Shown here piece by piece: positions 43,414 to 54,601 of a DNA stretch of 64,000 nucleotides (the stretch's first letter is position 1; each line of letters begins with the position of its first letter). The stretch covers positions 14,522,683-14,586,682 of the forward strand of contig JASXTE010000002.1 of the NCBI GenBank assembly GCA_030280995.1. The letters run 5' to 3'. Source of the stretch: Hemileia vastatrix. Its lineage: Eukaryota; Basidiomycota; Pucciniomycetes; Pucciniales; Zaghouaniaceae. The position numbers and the translations under genes are program-made. Under the pieces are notes generated by a model that saw only the letters and a list, made by a program, of their open reading frames with translations, was not told the DNA's origin and made no database searches.

Positions 43414-43905
43414 AAGTAATGAAATTAATAAAATGGTATTTTTTTAATTAATATGTTTGGGATTATTTAGGCTTGGTGATACTTTGGAGAGTTTGCACTT
43501 TTTGTGGTAGATGCTCCAAACAGTTAGATGCAGGGTATTAAATGAAAGTGATTGAGCTTCAATATTAATTAAGAGAATAGTAATTAGGGCATTTTACAAA
43601 CTTTAGAATACCTGCTGTTATTGAGATATTTTTTTAGTAAATGTAAAAGATAATTTTGAAAGAAGTTCAATTATTATATTTTTCTTGGTTGCACTGAAAA
43701 AATGATATATATATTCAAATCAGTCTTGATTAATATCACTACATTTTTCAAGAAGCCAATAGCTCAAATTTTTCACTTTATTTTTTTGGTTAAAAAAGTT
43801 TTCAATCAAATCACCATCAACAAATGTAACTAATTTATTTTTTATATTTTACATGTATAATTTCTGACTATTAATTTCCCTTAATCTGTTTATATACAGC
43901 TCAGA
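43414..43905. other. AT-rich spacer between transposase and accessory gene
   Basis: No ORF with a motif. It may include the accessory gene's promoter, but nothing specific is visible. Confidence 0.35.
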
Positions 43906-46829
43906 ATGACTGATAGCTTTGATACAATGAATATTGACAGTCCACAATTTGGTAGCTTTGGTGGTGGAAATAATGCTCCTCCTCACCATTCTGGTGATGG
44001 TTCACGTTCTGATCCCCCTCAGCAACCTAGACCTGCTCCTCCTCAAGGTACAGCTCAAACTACAACTCAGCCTCCTGAAGCGTCTCATAGTCAACACAAT
44101 TCTGGAACATCTGCTAACCCAAATCCTGATGGTCAACAATCAAATGTTACTCAGGAACAAAATTTACATCAGATAGGAGAAGATTGGGCTACTCAGTTGT
44201 TGAATCAATTTCTTGGCACTAACCCACCACAACCAGCCTCTTCTACTCATTGTAGTACAAGTACAAGTGGACCTGGTATGTAATATATTTTAGAAAATTT
44301 TTACATTGTAAAATAAGCTTACTAAGTTCAACTTACAAAAATTTGTAGTTAACCCCACTCTAATACTTTGTGCTGCTGATTAGCAGAGAATACTTGATGC
44401 TGAATCTCAACAAAATGAGCGCAATTCACGAATGGTCCAGAGCATAGTTACAAGGAATGAAGTACTGAGGAGTTCTGATTCTCTTAACTGAAATATATAT
44501 CACTTTTTGAAGCTCTGTTTAGGTGGACCAACTCTTATATCTAATTTTTCTAATGCTCAAACGCCTGAAGAGCTTCACAATTGGAAAAATTGGAATGAAT
44601 TTAAAAAAAAACTGTTGAAATAGCATTAAGAGAGGTTCAAAAAACACCAGATGCACCTACAGCAGCTGGTCACCAATTTCTTTTAACCAATACTGCTGAA
44701 TTCTTATGTTCAGGCATTCAACTTCCCAATTTTCATCCTTCACCCAAGCCTTGAGGACTGAAAGGAGGAGCTGCTATACCACTATCAGCAAAGCAAAATT
44801 TGGAACTAGAACTACAGGAGAAAGGATTTCACAAACTAGATTTTGATTGGACTTGTTGAACGTTTTCTGAGTCACCTTTGAATCAAGCTATGGGGAGTGT
44901 GGTATGTGACTACTGTACTAGGTGGCTCTCTACGTTGAAAAATATTGAGCCATCAAAACTAAGGTTTACTCAAATAATCATTGAGAAATGGGTGATCAAC
45001 AAGGGAAAGGAGATCAAAAAGTTCAAAGATCAAACAACCAAGAATATTGAGTCAATTGAAAAGCAAAAGAGAATAAGGGCACAAGTAAAACACTATCAAT
45101 CAAATGTATGTATTCCCTAATATTTTTAATACTAGCAAGTATGTTACTCACTTGATTGTGATTTAGATTGGAAAAAATTGCTATGACTTGGCATGAAAGT
45201 TGTGCAGTTATCAGCCACAATTTGTATCACTTTTCCATGATACTCACCACGCAATATGGGGGGCAGACTTGCTAGCAAGTCCCCAACCTTGAACCCTAAT
45301 TCATATCTTTTTGAGCTCACATTGAACTAGTGACAAAACCACCAAGAAAAAATATTGACATTCTGGTGAACTCAATATGAATACAACTTGAACATTTAAT
45401 GAAGCATAGGAAATAATACTTTGAACAAATCTTGAGATATGAAGAATGAGATTTTTTATAGAAAGTTTAATACAGTGCAGATCACACCCAAATTATTCTG
45501 AAAAATACATATTTTAAACTATTTAGGAAGTTTCTTTGAAATTTTAAAAAAAGTACAGCAAAGTATAGATCTGGCAAGATACCATCTGACATAATTATAT
45601 AAGTTTCTTTAGCCAGAAACACATGGATAAACTATGATTTTAAATATGTCAATTTGTTCATGAAAGTTGGGAATGAGTTGAAGGGGAGGAAATTGGAATT
45701 CAAGGATTGTGGAGGCAAGGTAAAGGGAAGAAATGGGGCTACAAGGGTTGAAGAGGCTGGAGAGAGGGGTGAGGAAGGGTATATGGGGTAGCAAAAAGGT
45801 TTGGAAAGAGTTGGAAGGAAAGATTAAGGGTTTTGAGGCATTTTGAATGAAGAAAAGGCTTGGTAAGAGGTTGTGAGGGGTGAAATGGGGATAAAAAGAG
45901 GATGAGATACAATGGGGATGGGAGGGTAGCAAAAGGGGTGGGGAGGGAAGAAAAGCATGTGTTGATAGAATTGAAAGGGATGGGGATTGGTGCAAACAGA
46001 GTGTGAAAACAGGAGGATGAACTCTATTCTTTGGGCAAAGAACAGATTTCACTGCCATAAAATATTAGCTGAAACATAGTTTTCAATTCTGTAAAAACAG
46101 TTGTAGGTAATTAAAAAAGTCACTTCTTTTTTTTATATGTAATCTGAACGTTTTTAATAAAATTATTTTATTTAAGAATTGTGATATTTTCAATCAATTT
46201 TCATTGATCAACTTAAATTAAAAAAGTATTATTTAAATAAGTTGTGTCAAAAAATACTGTGCATTGAGTAGACTCATGGAATGTTTTTTTCTGACTTCCA
46301 TTCAGTTTTACTCACACTCTCACTATGTTTTCAATATAGATCCATTATTATTTGTGTGATACTTCAAGTGAAATTTCAGTATTAATTCAGTCAGAGTTCC
46401 ATCTGATTTTCATCTGACTTCAACTTGAGGACTTGCTAGAAAGTCCCCCCCAAATATTGCATGGTGACTAGTTTTTTGTCAGATATAGAAGCCCCAGCTA
46501 CACCTTTCCAAGATACAATCCAATTATTTCCTGTATGGAAAAATCCTACTCTTGACAATATGTTTGAAAGTATGGATAAAATGACATTGAAATTGGCCCA
46601 TACAAATGCACAGAAAAAATCAATGGCAAAAACTTACAATTGGTCATCCAAAAAAACGGCTCCAGTAGACAGTTTAGTGAATTTCCCAAAATATCTCCCA
46701 AGAAACTGCTACCCATCTGACTTTTTAGCAAAATTATTTGTCAATGAGAGAGAAAAACTTTGCGTAGGAGCAGAAATTGATTTAAACAAGGTAAATGAAG
46801 CCCTTCATAGAGAAGCATCATCTTAATCA
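43906..46829 (+). pseudogene. Accessory protein gene next to the transposase, split
   Basis: Exon 1 (ATG 43906 to about 44275, donor GTATGT) encodes a Gly/Pro/Gln/Thr-rich region. Further exon-like pieces follow: ILDAESQQNERNSRMVQSIV near 44390, TPEELHNWKNWNEF near 44563, and a coiled-coil segment with NQAMGSVVCDYCTRWL (44878-45108). After an intron-like gap the frame runs to 45244. There a 1.2-kb CACTA-type element with an ACT duplication interrupts it, and it resumes at 46470 to the TAA at 46824. The C-terminal part includes LPRNCYPSDFLAKLF. Together with the transposase this forms a two-gene unit typical, from memory, of rust tnp2-type elements. The role is unknown. Stops near 44488, 44623 and 44857 show decay. 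Confidence 0.5.
45245..46466. mobile_element. 1.2-kb non-autonomous CACTA-type element
   Basis: The left end is CACCACGCAATATGGGGGGC and the right end, on the other strand, CACCATGCAATATTTGGGGG. GACTTGCTAGCAAGTC follows near the left end and a one-mismatch version near the right. It is flanked by ACT (45242-45244 and 46467-46469). Subterminal phrases such as TTGAACTAG, GTGAACTCA and CAGATGGAACTC (minus strand, right end) resemble those of the 261-bp MITE at 55130. The core (45650-46020) is purine-rich on the + strand and noncoding. The 149-codon minus-strand frame there is a composition artefact. Confidence 0.85.
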
Positions 46830-47230
46830 TTTTTTCTATACCTGTGATCATGTATGTAAAGTAGAAATTACAATTTAAAATATATTTTAATGTTCTTTAT
46901 TATAAATTATTTCCAATTTATCAACGTAAAATAAATGAGAACAATGATAATCTTATTAAGCAAATATGCTTAAGACTCAAAATATATATCTTTTCCCAGT
47001 TCATTATGAAAAAACATTCAAACATAATATTTTCAATATATATATTTATCTTATAAAAATGTGAATGTAAAAAAAAAAGTTTGAAACATTTTTTTTGAAC
47101 AATTATGACAGTATAGGACTTATGTATTTGAATTTGTCAAACATAAACTATCTACATAATCTTTAGATTCCAATACTCTTTATATAATAAAATTGAATTT
47201 CCTACATTTACTTGGCCTACTATATGGAGA
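46830..47230. other. AT-rich spacer, no gene seen
   Basis: Poly-A/T-rich DNA between the accessory pseudogene and element 4. Nothing recognised. Confidence 0.4.
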
Positions 47231-48303
47231 TGTGGTCTTCCAACATTTAAAGAGGCCTTTGTTGGTCTGTTTGGTCCTGTTTTGGTATGTCTTAATTGAC
47301 ATTGGTTGAATAATTGGGTGTTTTTCTGGTTTTACTCAGTGAATATAGGCACTATGGGTATGTGGGTACTACCATTAGATAGCCCTGGTTTTTTTATGTC
47401 TTTATAAAATTTTTCATATTCTAAGTTTTAAGGGGTCATTTTCTCATTTTTCATTTCTAAAAGATAGCTGTTTAACTTTTTTTTTGTTTTTTACCGGCTA
47501 ACCTTAAGTCTTAGGGTTAAGTTCTTAGTACCAATAAGTAGAGCTAATTTGGCTCTATATTTTATGTTTCAATATTGTCATAGCTTAATTTTGTGTTTTA
47601 AGGGTTTTAGTAGTTGTGGTAGATTTACTAAGTATTTTGGGCTTTATTGGAGGTTTTTGGTGGTTTTCTGGCTTCAGGGAGGTCTGGCCCCTTCTAGGCA
47701 GGCCACCTGCCTTGGTTATAGAAGGCTGGGGAGCGCTTCTAGAGGGTTTTTATTCAATTAGGCTGCCAAAAGTGCCAAATTTGTTGCTGTACATGGAATT
47801 TTTAGATGGTGGTCTTTCTGTACATACTAAAAAAGACAGTTTGGGGAAACTTTAATTATCATACAACCATCTTGTAATTATATCATTGTTTCTCACTCAG
47901 TTTTCACTGTTTTTTGGCCACAATTGGCTCTGTTTGTTGAAAGGTTAGTTCTTCATTTAACTCAACTTTGGCAACTGGTTTCTCTGGTGTAGCTTTGCAA
48001 CCTACATCAAGTATTACGGCTGTTTTCTGTGCAACAAGTGCACAGTGTTTTTGTTTTTCTGTTTCAGATTTCTCTGCATTTCAGGTTTCTGGTTCTATGG
48101 TTCTCAGTGGTCTGCTATTGGCTACTGTCTTGAATTGTTAAGCAGTCAAGAAGTGTGTTGGAAGGGGTATAGTAACAGTCTCTAATTTTCTGTAGCAAAT
48201 AAATCTCACCTGGTATTTCTCAAAGGGACAGGGGTTTTTCTCTCCAGTTTTACTCCAACTCCCTTGGTCAAGGCCTATAGCTAGTACTATAGTATTGTCT
48301 ACA
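47231..48303 (+). repeat. Element 4 5' LTR
   Basis: 1073 bp, TGTGGTCTTCCAACATTTAA ... AGTATTGTCTACA. It aligns along its length with the element 3 LTR but with many substitutions and indels. The GC-rich block is eroded to GGTCTGGCCCCTTCTAGGCA with fewer CG pairs. Confidence 0.85.
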
Positions 48304-48307
48304 TTTT

Positions 48308-48322
48308 TGGCGCCCAACGTGG
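48308..48322 (+). other. Element 4 primer binding site
   Basis: TGGCGCCCAACGTGG follows the LTR end after four T residues, as in element 3. Confidence 0.85.
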
Positions 48323-48411
48323 TTTGTGGATTTGTTAAATTTTTGGATTTTCTGTTACTTTTGGACTCTCTTCTGTGGTTGGAAAATTGGTTTACTGGAA
48401 TTCATTGGACC

Positions 48412-49991
48412 ATGGCTTCTGGACCCTCTTTCTATAGAGGTGGTAGTGGCACTTTTGGTGCTGCTGAGGAAGTTAATCCTCCTGTCTCTGTTAGGCTTTC
48501 AGTCAGGATCAAGTCCTGGAAGGGGCCTATGTTTATGGGGGAGGATGTGAAGTTGTTTCTGGAGCTTTTTGAGGCTTCTGGGAATGTGGATGGGGCTTCT
48601 CACTTGGACATGTTGAAGCAAGTCATCTTTTATATTGGTGACAGGGCTCTGGTGAAGGAGGTTGCTGCTATGGAGAGTTATAGGAAAAAAGATTGGAAAA
48701 AGTTGTGTCTGCAGATGACAGACAGGTGGGGATCCAGATATTTAATGGTGGATCTCAACATGTTTGCAAGTGAATGGAAATCTTATGGAGGTGTGGGAAA
48801 CCTCCACACTTATAGGAAGCTTCTGGCTCAGTTGGAGCCAGTGGTGGATTACTTGGTGGATATGCAGAAGTTGGAAAGTACTGACTCTGAAAGAGATATT
48901 TTGTGGTCTTCTCTGGCAAGGAATGTCAGAATTTATGTGTTGAAGGAGTTGGAAAGGAATGATTAAATGAATATTCTTCATAATGGGAATCAAAAATTTT
49001 GTTCTCTTTCTGTGGTGAAGGATTTTGTGGAGGACCACCTCAAACTATTGGCACTGGATTCATGCCAAGAGGCTGGCACCAAGTATGTTAGAAAGGTTAT
49101 TGAAGCCTTTTCAGAAGTTGTGGAGGATTAAAGAAAGAAAGAGAATGTGAAAATGGGAAAGGATCCTGAGAAGCCTAAAGAGGTTGATCCAGTTGTGGAG
49201 AAGTTTGGTGATCTGACAAAACAGCTACATATTTTTGTTCAGCAGGCTCAGAAGGCCAATAAGGCTCCTTCTCAGCCTAGAGATTTTGATAGGAGGGTTG
49301 GTAGGAGTGATCCTTGGGTCTTCTCTTACTTCAGAAGGAAGGGCCACAAGTCCAATGATTGTTGGGCACTGAATAGGGATGTGTCTGAAGGAGGGTGGAA
49401 TTTGATGGGAAAGTGTTTAAGTTCCCAGATGGCTCTTTTGTGAAGCCCAATGATAGTCAGGCTCCAGTGGACTTGGTGAGAAGGAGAAAGAATGTCAACT
49501 CAAGGAGGCCAAGGTTTGAAGAGTTGCCTAATGAGGCTTCTTCTTCTGGTAAAGGTGGAGAGGATGGAAAGGGTAAGGGAAAGGAGGCTAATAGAGTCTC
49601 ATTTACATCTTCCTTTGGTAGTTTGGAATTGTATTATTGTGGTGGAAAGTCATGTGGGGAACGCTTGGCTGGTGTTTATGATGTGGAAGTAGGAATGGTT
49701 GGAAGGCCTAAGAGCAGTTCTCGGGCTCAACCAAAGCCTAAGGTTTCAAAGGTGGCTCCTAATCTGAGTGAAGCTAGGAAGAATTACAGCAAAGAAGAGC
49801 TGTAGAAAATGAAGAAGGGTATGGCAGATATGTGCCCCCCTAGTTTTAAAGAATTGGACATGAAGGGTGAGACAATGCCTATGGATGTTGATTCTGACTC
49901 TGAGGAGGATGTCCTGTTGGCTTCATTGACAAAGCCTGCTGGAGTTAGAGGTTCTGGTGAGGGATCAGGTTTGATTCCTGTTGATGGTAAA
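48412..49991 (+). pseudogene. gag: Gag of element 4, broken
   Basis: ATG 48412 starts MASGPSFYRGG. The capsid-like part is open to 48966 (TAA), and the same frame continues through a second TAA near 49129. It reaches a zinc-knuckle remnant, SYFRRKGHKSNDCW (about 49324), in which the first two cysteines are lost. A frame change near 49400 leads to FDGKVFKFPDGSFVKP and then a Lys/Ser-rich linker. After a TAG at 49803 an acidic segment (DVDSDSEEDVLLASL) runs to the element 2 insertion point. Domain order follows basidiomycete Ty3/Gypsy Gag-Pol. Confidence 0.75.
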
Positions 49992-51170
49992 TTTCACCCT
50001 AGATATACCTAGGACTGAGTATTTCTTATGCTTAAAATGAGATAACCTTAAGTAAGTTAAGCTTATATCTTAAAAATAAGGTTAAAATAATAATATATAT
50101 TATTATATTATATTATATATATAATTATTATTCTATTATATAACTTATAGTAGTTTAAACAGCTTATCCATATCCTAATGATACTTATTAAGGTGTTAAT
50201 GGAGTCCTAATATACTTATCTTAAGTGATATGAAGTAATTATTGACATACATAAGCTTATATGTATACATAAATCTCATATTCAGTGAAATATGCAGTAT
50301 ATTATGTATATTTAGGTATATAAGTGGGTTTTAGCCCCTTAATAGCCTATAACCTTTGCTTTTCTGCTTATTTTAGGTCATATGGACAAAATCAGTGGAC
50401 TCACAATGCCTACAGAAGCATAGAAATCTATATCAGGCGCATACACTCAGTTTGGACAACTTAATTTACTTCCTTGGATAGTTATTCACAGATTTATGGG
50501 TTGGAAGGTCATTTCTGGGTTAATGTGGATGCTTGGGGATGTTATTGGGGCTTAGACATTTTATTTTTTTCCTTTATATGCTTTTGGTTTCATTAAAACC
50601 TCTTTTTGATTTTATATTTTGCCTGTTTCTTCATGGTATCTGCTTTTATCTGGATTTTCTATTTGTGGTATAGATCTGTGTTATCATTAATTGTGATGGA
50701 GGGTCCTTACTGGAGGTCTGGGTGATGAATCTTCTTGAAGTGGACGCCATGGGGAGGTGATGGGCCCTCACAGTGCTGTAATTACCGGGGATAGCAGTGA
50801 CATCATCTGGATTGAAGGTCTGTGCACTCCAGTGGATTTGGGTATAAGTAAAGAGGGATTTTGACGGTTATTTATCATCATTCAATTACTAAAATTCAAA
50901 ACAAAGACTACAATACAATTATTAGCATTCAGAAATATATTGTAAAGCCATTATAAATTGATATTATCTTTAAATAAAGCTATAAATATATTTTATTCAT
51001 CTATTTTCCACCACTAGCACGCATTTAATTCCAAGTATTGTGAGTTTTATTTGAGTATAAAAATTTTATTAGTCTCCCCTGAGGTTTAATCACTAAATCA
51101 TTTATCAATAAGTAGTAGGACCATAAATAAACACTATTATATCATACTTTTATACTAGACTATACTGACA
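49992..51170 (+). repeat. Element 2 5' LTR
   Basis: 1179 bp. Its start is mutated (TTTCACCCTAG instead of TGTCAGCCTAG) but the duplication GTAAA fixes the boundary. It contains an AT-rich TATATTATTATATTA stretch and ends CTATACTGACA. Confidence 0.93.
50843..50850 (+). promoter_or_regulatory. TATA-like box in element 2 5' LTR
   Basis: TATAAGTA occurs at the same LTR position as in the 3' copy (58776-58783), followed by TTTATCATCATTC, a likely initiation region. Confidence 0.45.
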
Positions 51171-51172
51171 AT

Positions 51173-51185
51173 TGGGGGTCTTTCC
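51173..51185 (+). other. Element 2 primer binding site (candidate)
   Basis: TGGGGGTCTTTCC starts two bases after the LTR end. The same AT spacer and TGGGGG start occur after the collapsed LTR at 21944. Confidence 0.65.
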
Positions 51186-51678
51186 TTATATTTTACTTAT
51201 TATTTAGTATAAGCCTTGGGACTTGATTTTTACTTTAGTACAGCTCAAAATAACCAAATATTTGGGTCTGCTGCATATAAGTGGATCTTTATAGCTCAGT
51301 AATTGCGGAAAAGAACCCTTATAATAATTTAACTAATTTTTATTATAAAAATTAGATATTTACCTTAGTAACTGTACCCAATATAAACCCAATTTCACTT
51401 GGTATTTGGACACCAATATAACACCTAATTAATTGGTACTTGGTTAAAGCTTGGTAAGCTACTTATTCACACTTATAAAGGTCTAGTTGAACTTATTATT
51501 ATATTTTTAACAGATTTTTTTCAAATTTTTCTCATATTTTATTTAAATAAATAAAGATATAAATTCAGGGTAAGCTCCAGTGCTTTTTTATTAGTAATAA
51601 CATTGCTAATATCTTTTGTCTACTAATTACATAGAGTTTTACTTTCTGTAGACGTGAAATATTGTCATTATTAACAAT
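51186..51678 (+). other. Element 2 5' leader
   Basis: Noncoding leader. It has short repeated phrases around TTGGTAC/ACTTGGTA and TTGGACACCAAT but not the bulged-hairpin array of element 1. Confidence 0.5.
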
Positions 51679-52227
51679 ATGAGTTCTCCTCAAGACAGTG
51701 CAAGTGAAAAACCTGCTTATAATACCAGGTCTAAAGCTAACAAAAACATTCCAGGACATAACCATGGAGGGTCAACAATACCCCCAAGCAGAAAACACGA
51801 GTATAGAGGAAAAGGACGCCCTCTTAAAAAGGATAACAATAAAAAAAAGACGTCTCCTCCTCTTCAGGATCAACTGTCCCACTTGGCCAAACAGGTTCTG
51901 AAGTTGGAAGAATCCAAATAACTCATGTTCAAAGAGGTAGATCAATTGCAGAATAATTGCAAGGTAGGGTTTCAGCAGATGAATCAGGCACTGGCAGAGC
52001 TAAAGGGAGGCCAGCTAAGTCAGCCAAGTAAGCAACCCCCTACCCCAGGTGGGTCAGCTCACTCCCAGGAGAAAATCCTGGTAGAAAAATGGAAATGGGA
52101 CTGGTTCCCTCAACAATGGACCAGCCACATTTGCAACAGGGATCCACCACCTCATCTGACTTCCTCATTTCACCCTTACAAAGGAAAAAAGTGCCAAAAA
52201 TCAGGACTGGCATCTATCCCATGGTAA
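51679..52227 (+). pseudogene. Upstream ORF1 of element 2, one stop
   Basis: ATG 51679 (MSSPQDSASEKPAYNTRSKA) runs to a TAA at 51919, and the same frame continues to 52227. It includes a coiled-coil-like stretch (DQLSHLAKQVLKLEESK) and KWKWDWFPQQW, matching ORF1 of element 1. It overlaps the Gag frame by 139 nt in the -1 frame. Within the overlap the zero frame reads GGA AAA AAG, giving the heptamer A AAA AAG. Confidence 0.6.
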
Positions 52228-54590
52228 GTAGATTACCCTCTCAGATTGAACACAATACTGATAGTTACAATATAGGTAATCCTATTGATGTTAAATCTGT
52301 GCAAAAAATAGAGGAGGATTTAACAAATTTAGGTTTTAGAGTAGATACACCTGACTTGTATTTTGTCCACAATAACAGTACTATTTATAATGATAATACA
52401 GTTAACCCTCAGTTTCCACCAGCTACTAGTGAGATGAGAAGTTCACAGGAGAGTGAAAGAATTGAAAAGGAAGACATGGAATATTTTAACAATAATCCAA
52501 CTCTCCATAGAATTGTTTCAGAATTGTGGAATAGAATGACTGATTGTCAGGAACAGACAGTTAAGCTCACTAGTGATACAATTTCACTCTTGACATTAAA
52601 CATTTCTCAATTAGCAACACGTAACAAAGAATTAGAGAAAGAACATTTGTCTCCAACTCTTAAATATGATTCATTGAGTAATAAATATAATGAACTTTCA
52701 AACAAAGTATGTGAGTTAGAAAAATTGTATGAAACAAATTTATTGAAAACTGAGTCAAGAACTAAGTTATCTTTTGCCCAGACAAATCAAAGTGTCTCTG
52801 AGTTTCTACAAAGATTAACTAAAGTTGAGATTGAAACTGCCAATCTACTAATGAACCAGGATGATCATAAGTATAATCAATATAATAATAATCCTTTCAT
52901 TGGCAAAAGTGAATCTCATTCCTTCCCTATACCACCACAATTAAAACTATCTGGTGGTAGTGTCAAATCTGAAAATGTAAGTCACAAATCCGTACAGGAG
53001 GAAATACAAGACCATTTATCAAAAGTGAATGAGTTGTTGAATTTACCTAAGATTAGTGAGATAAAATCCAATCAGAAAAACTGGCCTAAGATAGATCAGT
53101 ACCCAACTTATGATGGGGAAGCCAGCTCTGATTGGCAACATTTTATTCAAAGAATTGACAACTTGAAATTCTCATATAAGTAACCAGATGAAGAAATAAC
53201 ATCAAAATTAATTTCTTTATTTAAGGATGTTGCTTTATTATGGTTTGAAGCTGTCTTGAGTGAGGGTAAAGATTACTCTTGGGCAGAATGGAAACAACTT
53301 ATTGAAAAACAATTTGGAGGTTCTAAATTCAGGCTTACTCAACAAAGACTTTATGAGAAGACTATGTATAATCCATTGAATGGTGACAAACCTATGGTAT
53401 TTTTAATGAATTTAAATAAAATATTAAAAGCCATTGAGCCTCATATGGATTTTAACTTATGGAAAGATAAGATAATATATAAATTACCTATATCTGTCAG
53501 AGACATTGTTGTAGCTAGAACATTAAATGTTACTGAATATTCTGACTTTATTAATATTTGAAATGAAATATTATTAAACCATAAGTATGAATCAAGGTAT
53601 TCCACTTATAAACAAAATTTTGAACCTGTATAAATTCAGAATTCAAAAACACTTCAGGAGAAGCAGAAAAAACCTACTGCACCTGTAGTTCCTAAAAAGT
53701 ATGAAACAAATACTTGTTATAAGTGTAACAAACCTTAGGTAAAAGGTCACAAATGTGAGAAAAATATAAATATTGTTGAAAATCAACGTGAATCTGAAAC
53801 TGAAACTGAAAAAAGTAAAGAATCAAGTGATTATGACAGCAATATCTCATATAGTGATGAAAATGAAGTCTGTATGATGGAAGATGATTTGTCCATCTTT
53901 GAAAAACCAATAATAAATATGGACTCAAATAAATCTTTAATGAGTTTTGAGGATGCTGAAATCATTAAGGATATACAAGCTGAGAACTTTAGAATGACAC
54001 CTATCACGGTTCCAGCTATAATTTCTGGTGAAAATATTAATATAGTACTGGACACAGGAGCTGCTGGCTCTGTTTTTTCCACTAATACATTACAGAAAAT
54101 TAATAGTGAATATAAGTTTAAGCTTGAACCACTTCAAAGTAGATATTGGAGAGGTTTTGGATCAGTGCTACACTCCATTGGTAAATACCAAGCTTCTGTT
54201 TTCTTTAAACATCAACATGGTTATGTAAGGGTAACTTGTGACTTTTTAGTAATGGATAATACTAACTTTAGTAACTGTTTTATCATTGGAAATGATATTC
54301 TGACTAAATTTGGTGTGAAATTAGACTCTTCCAATAACAATTTTACAATTGGCATGAATGGTAAAAGGAAATTTAAAATAAATTCTTTTAACACAGTCTT
54401 ACACATTGAGTCAGTAACAAATTCTCGGTGTAAAGGAAGAGAATCCAATGAGATGGAACTTCTGGAAACAGAAATTTCAAAAGCATCATTTGGCACTCAG
54501 ATAAGTAAAGCTGAGAAAAATAATATTTTGGAATTAATTAAAGCATTTCCAATGGCTTTGCACATGGTACAAATGAGCTTGGCCTTGTAA
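52089..54590 (+). pseudogene. gag-pro: Gag and protease of element 2, several stops
   Basis: One frame runs through the coiled-coil Gag N-terminus, DYSWAEWKQLIEKQFGG (53265-53315) and a zinc knuckle CYKCNKP-stop-VKGHKC (about 53718-53757). The knuckle Trp codon is TAG here. Then comes the protease site VLDTGAAGSVFS (about 54043). In-frame stops: TAA 53181, TGA 53559 (Trp in element 1), TAA near 53631 and TAG near 53737. A 1-nt loss near 54553 shifts the frame before RT. Trp-to-stop changes are G-to-A. Confidence 0.85.
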
Positions 54591-54601
54591 AAGATCATGA
54601 A

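Noticed and set aside
45609..46058. 149-codon minus-strand ORF
   Set aside because: Opposite strand of a purine-rich noncoding core inside a CACTA-type element; Pro/Ser/Leu-rich without a motif.
51275..51320. TAGCTCAGT resembling a tRNA D-arm in the element 2 leader
   Set aside because: No box B or cloverleaf follows; treated as chance.
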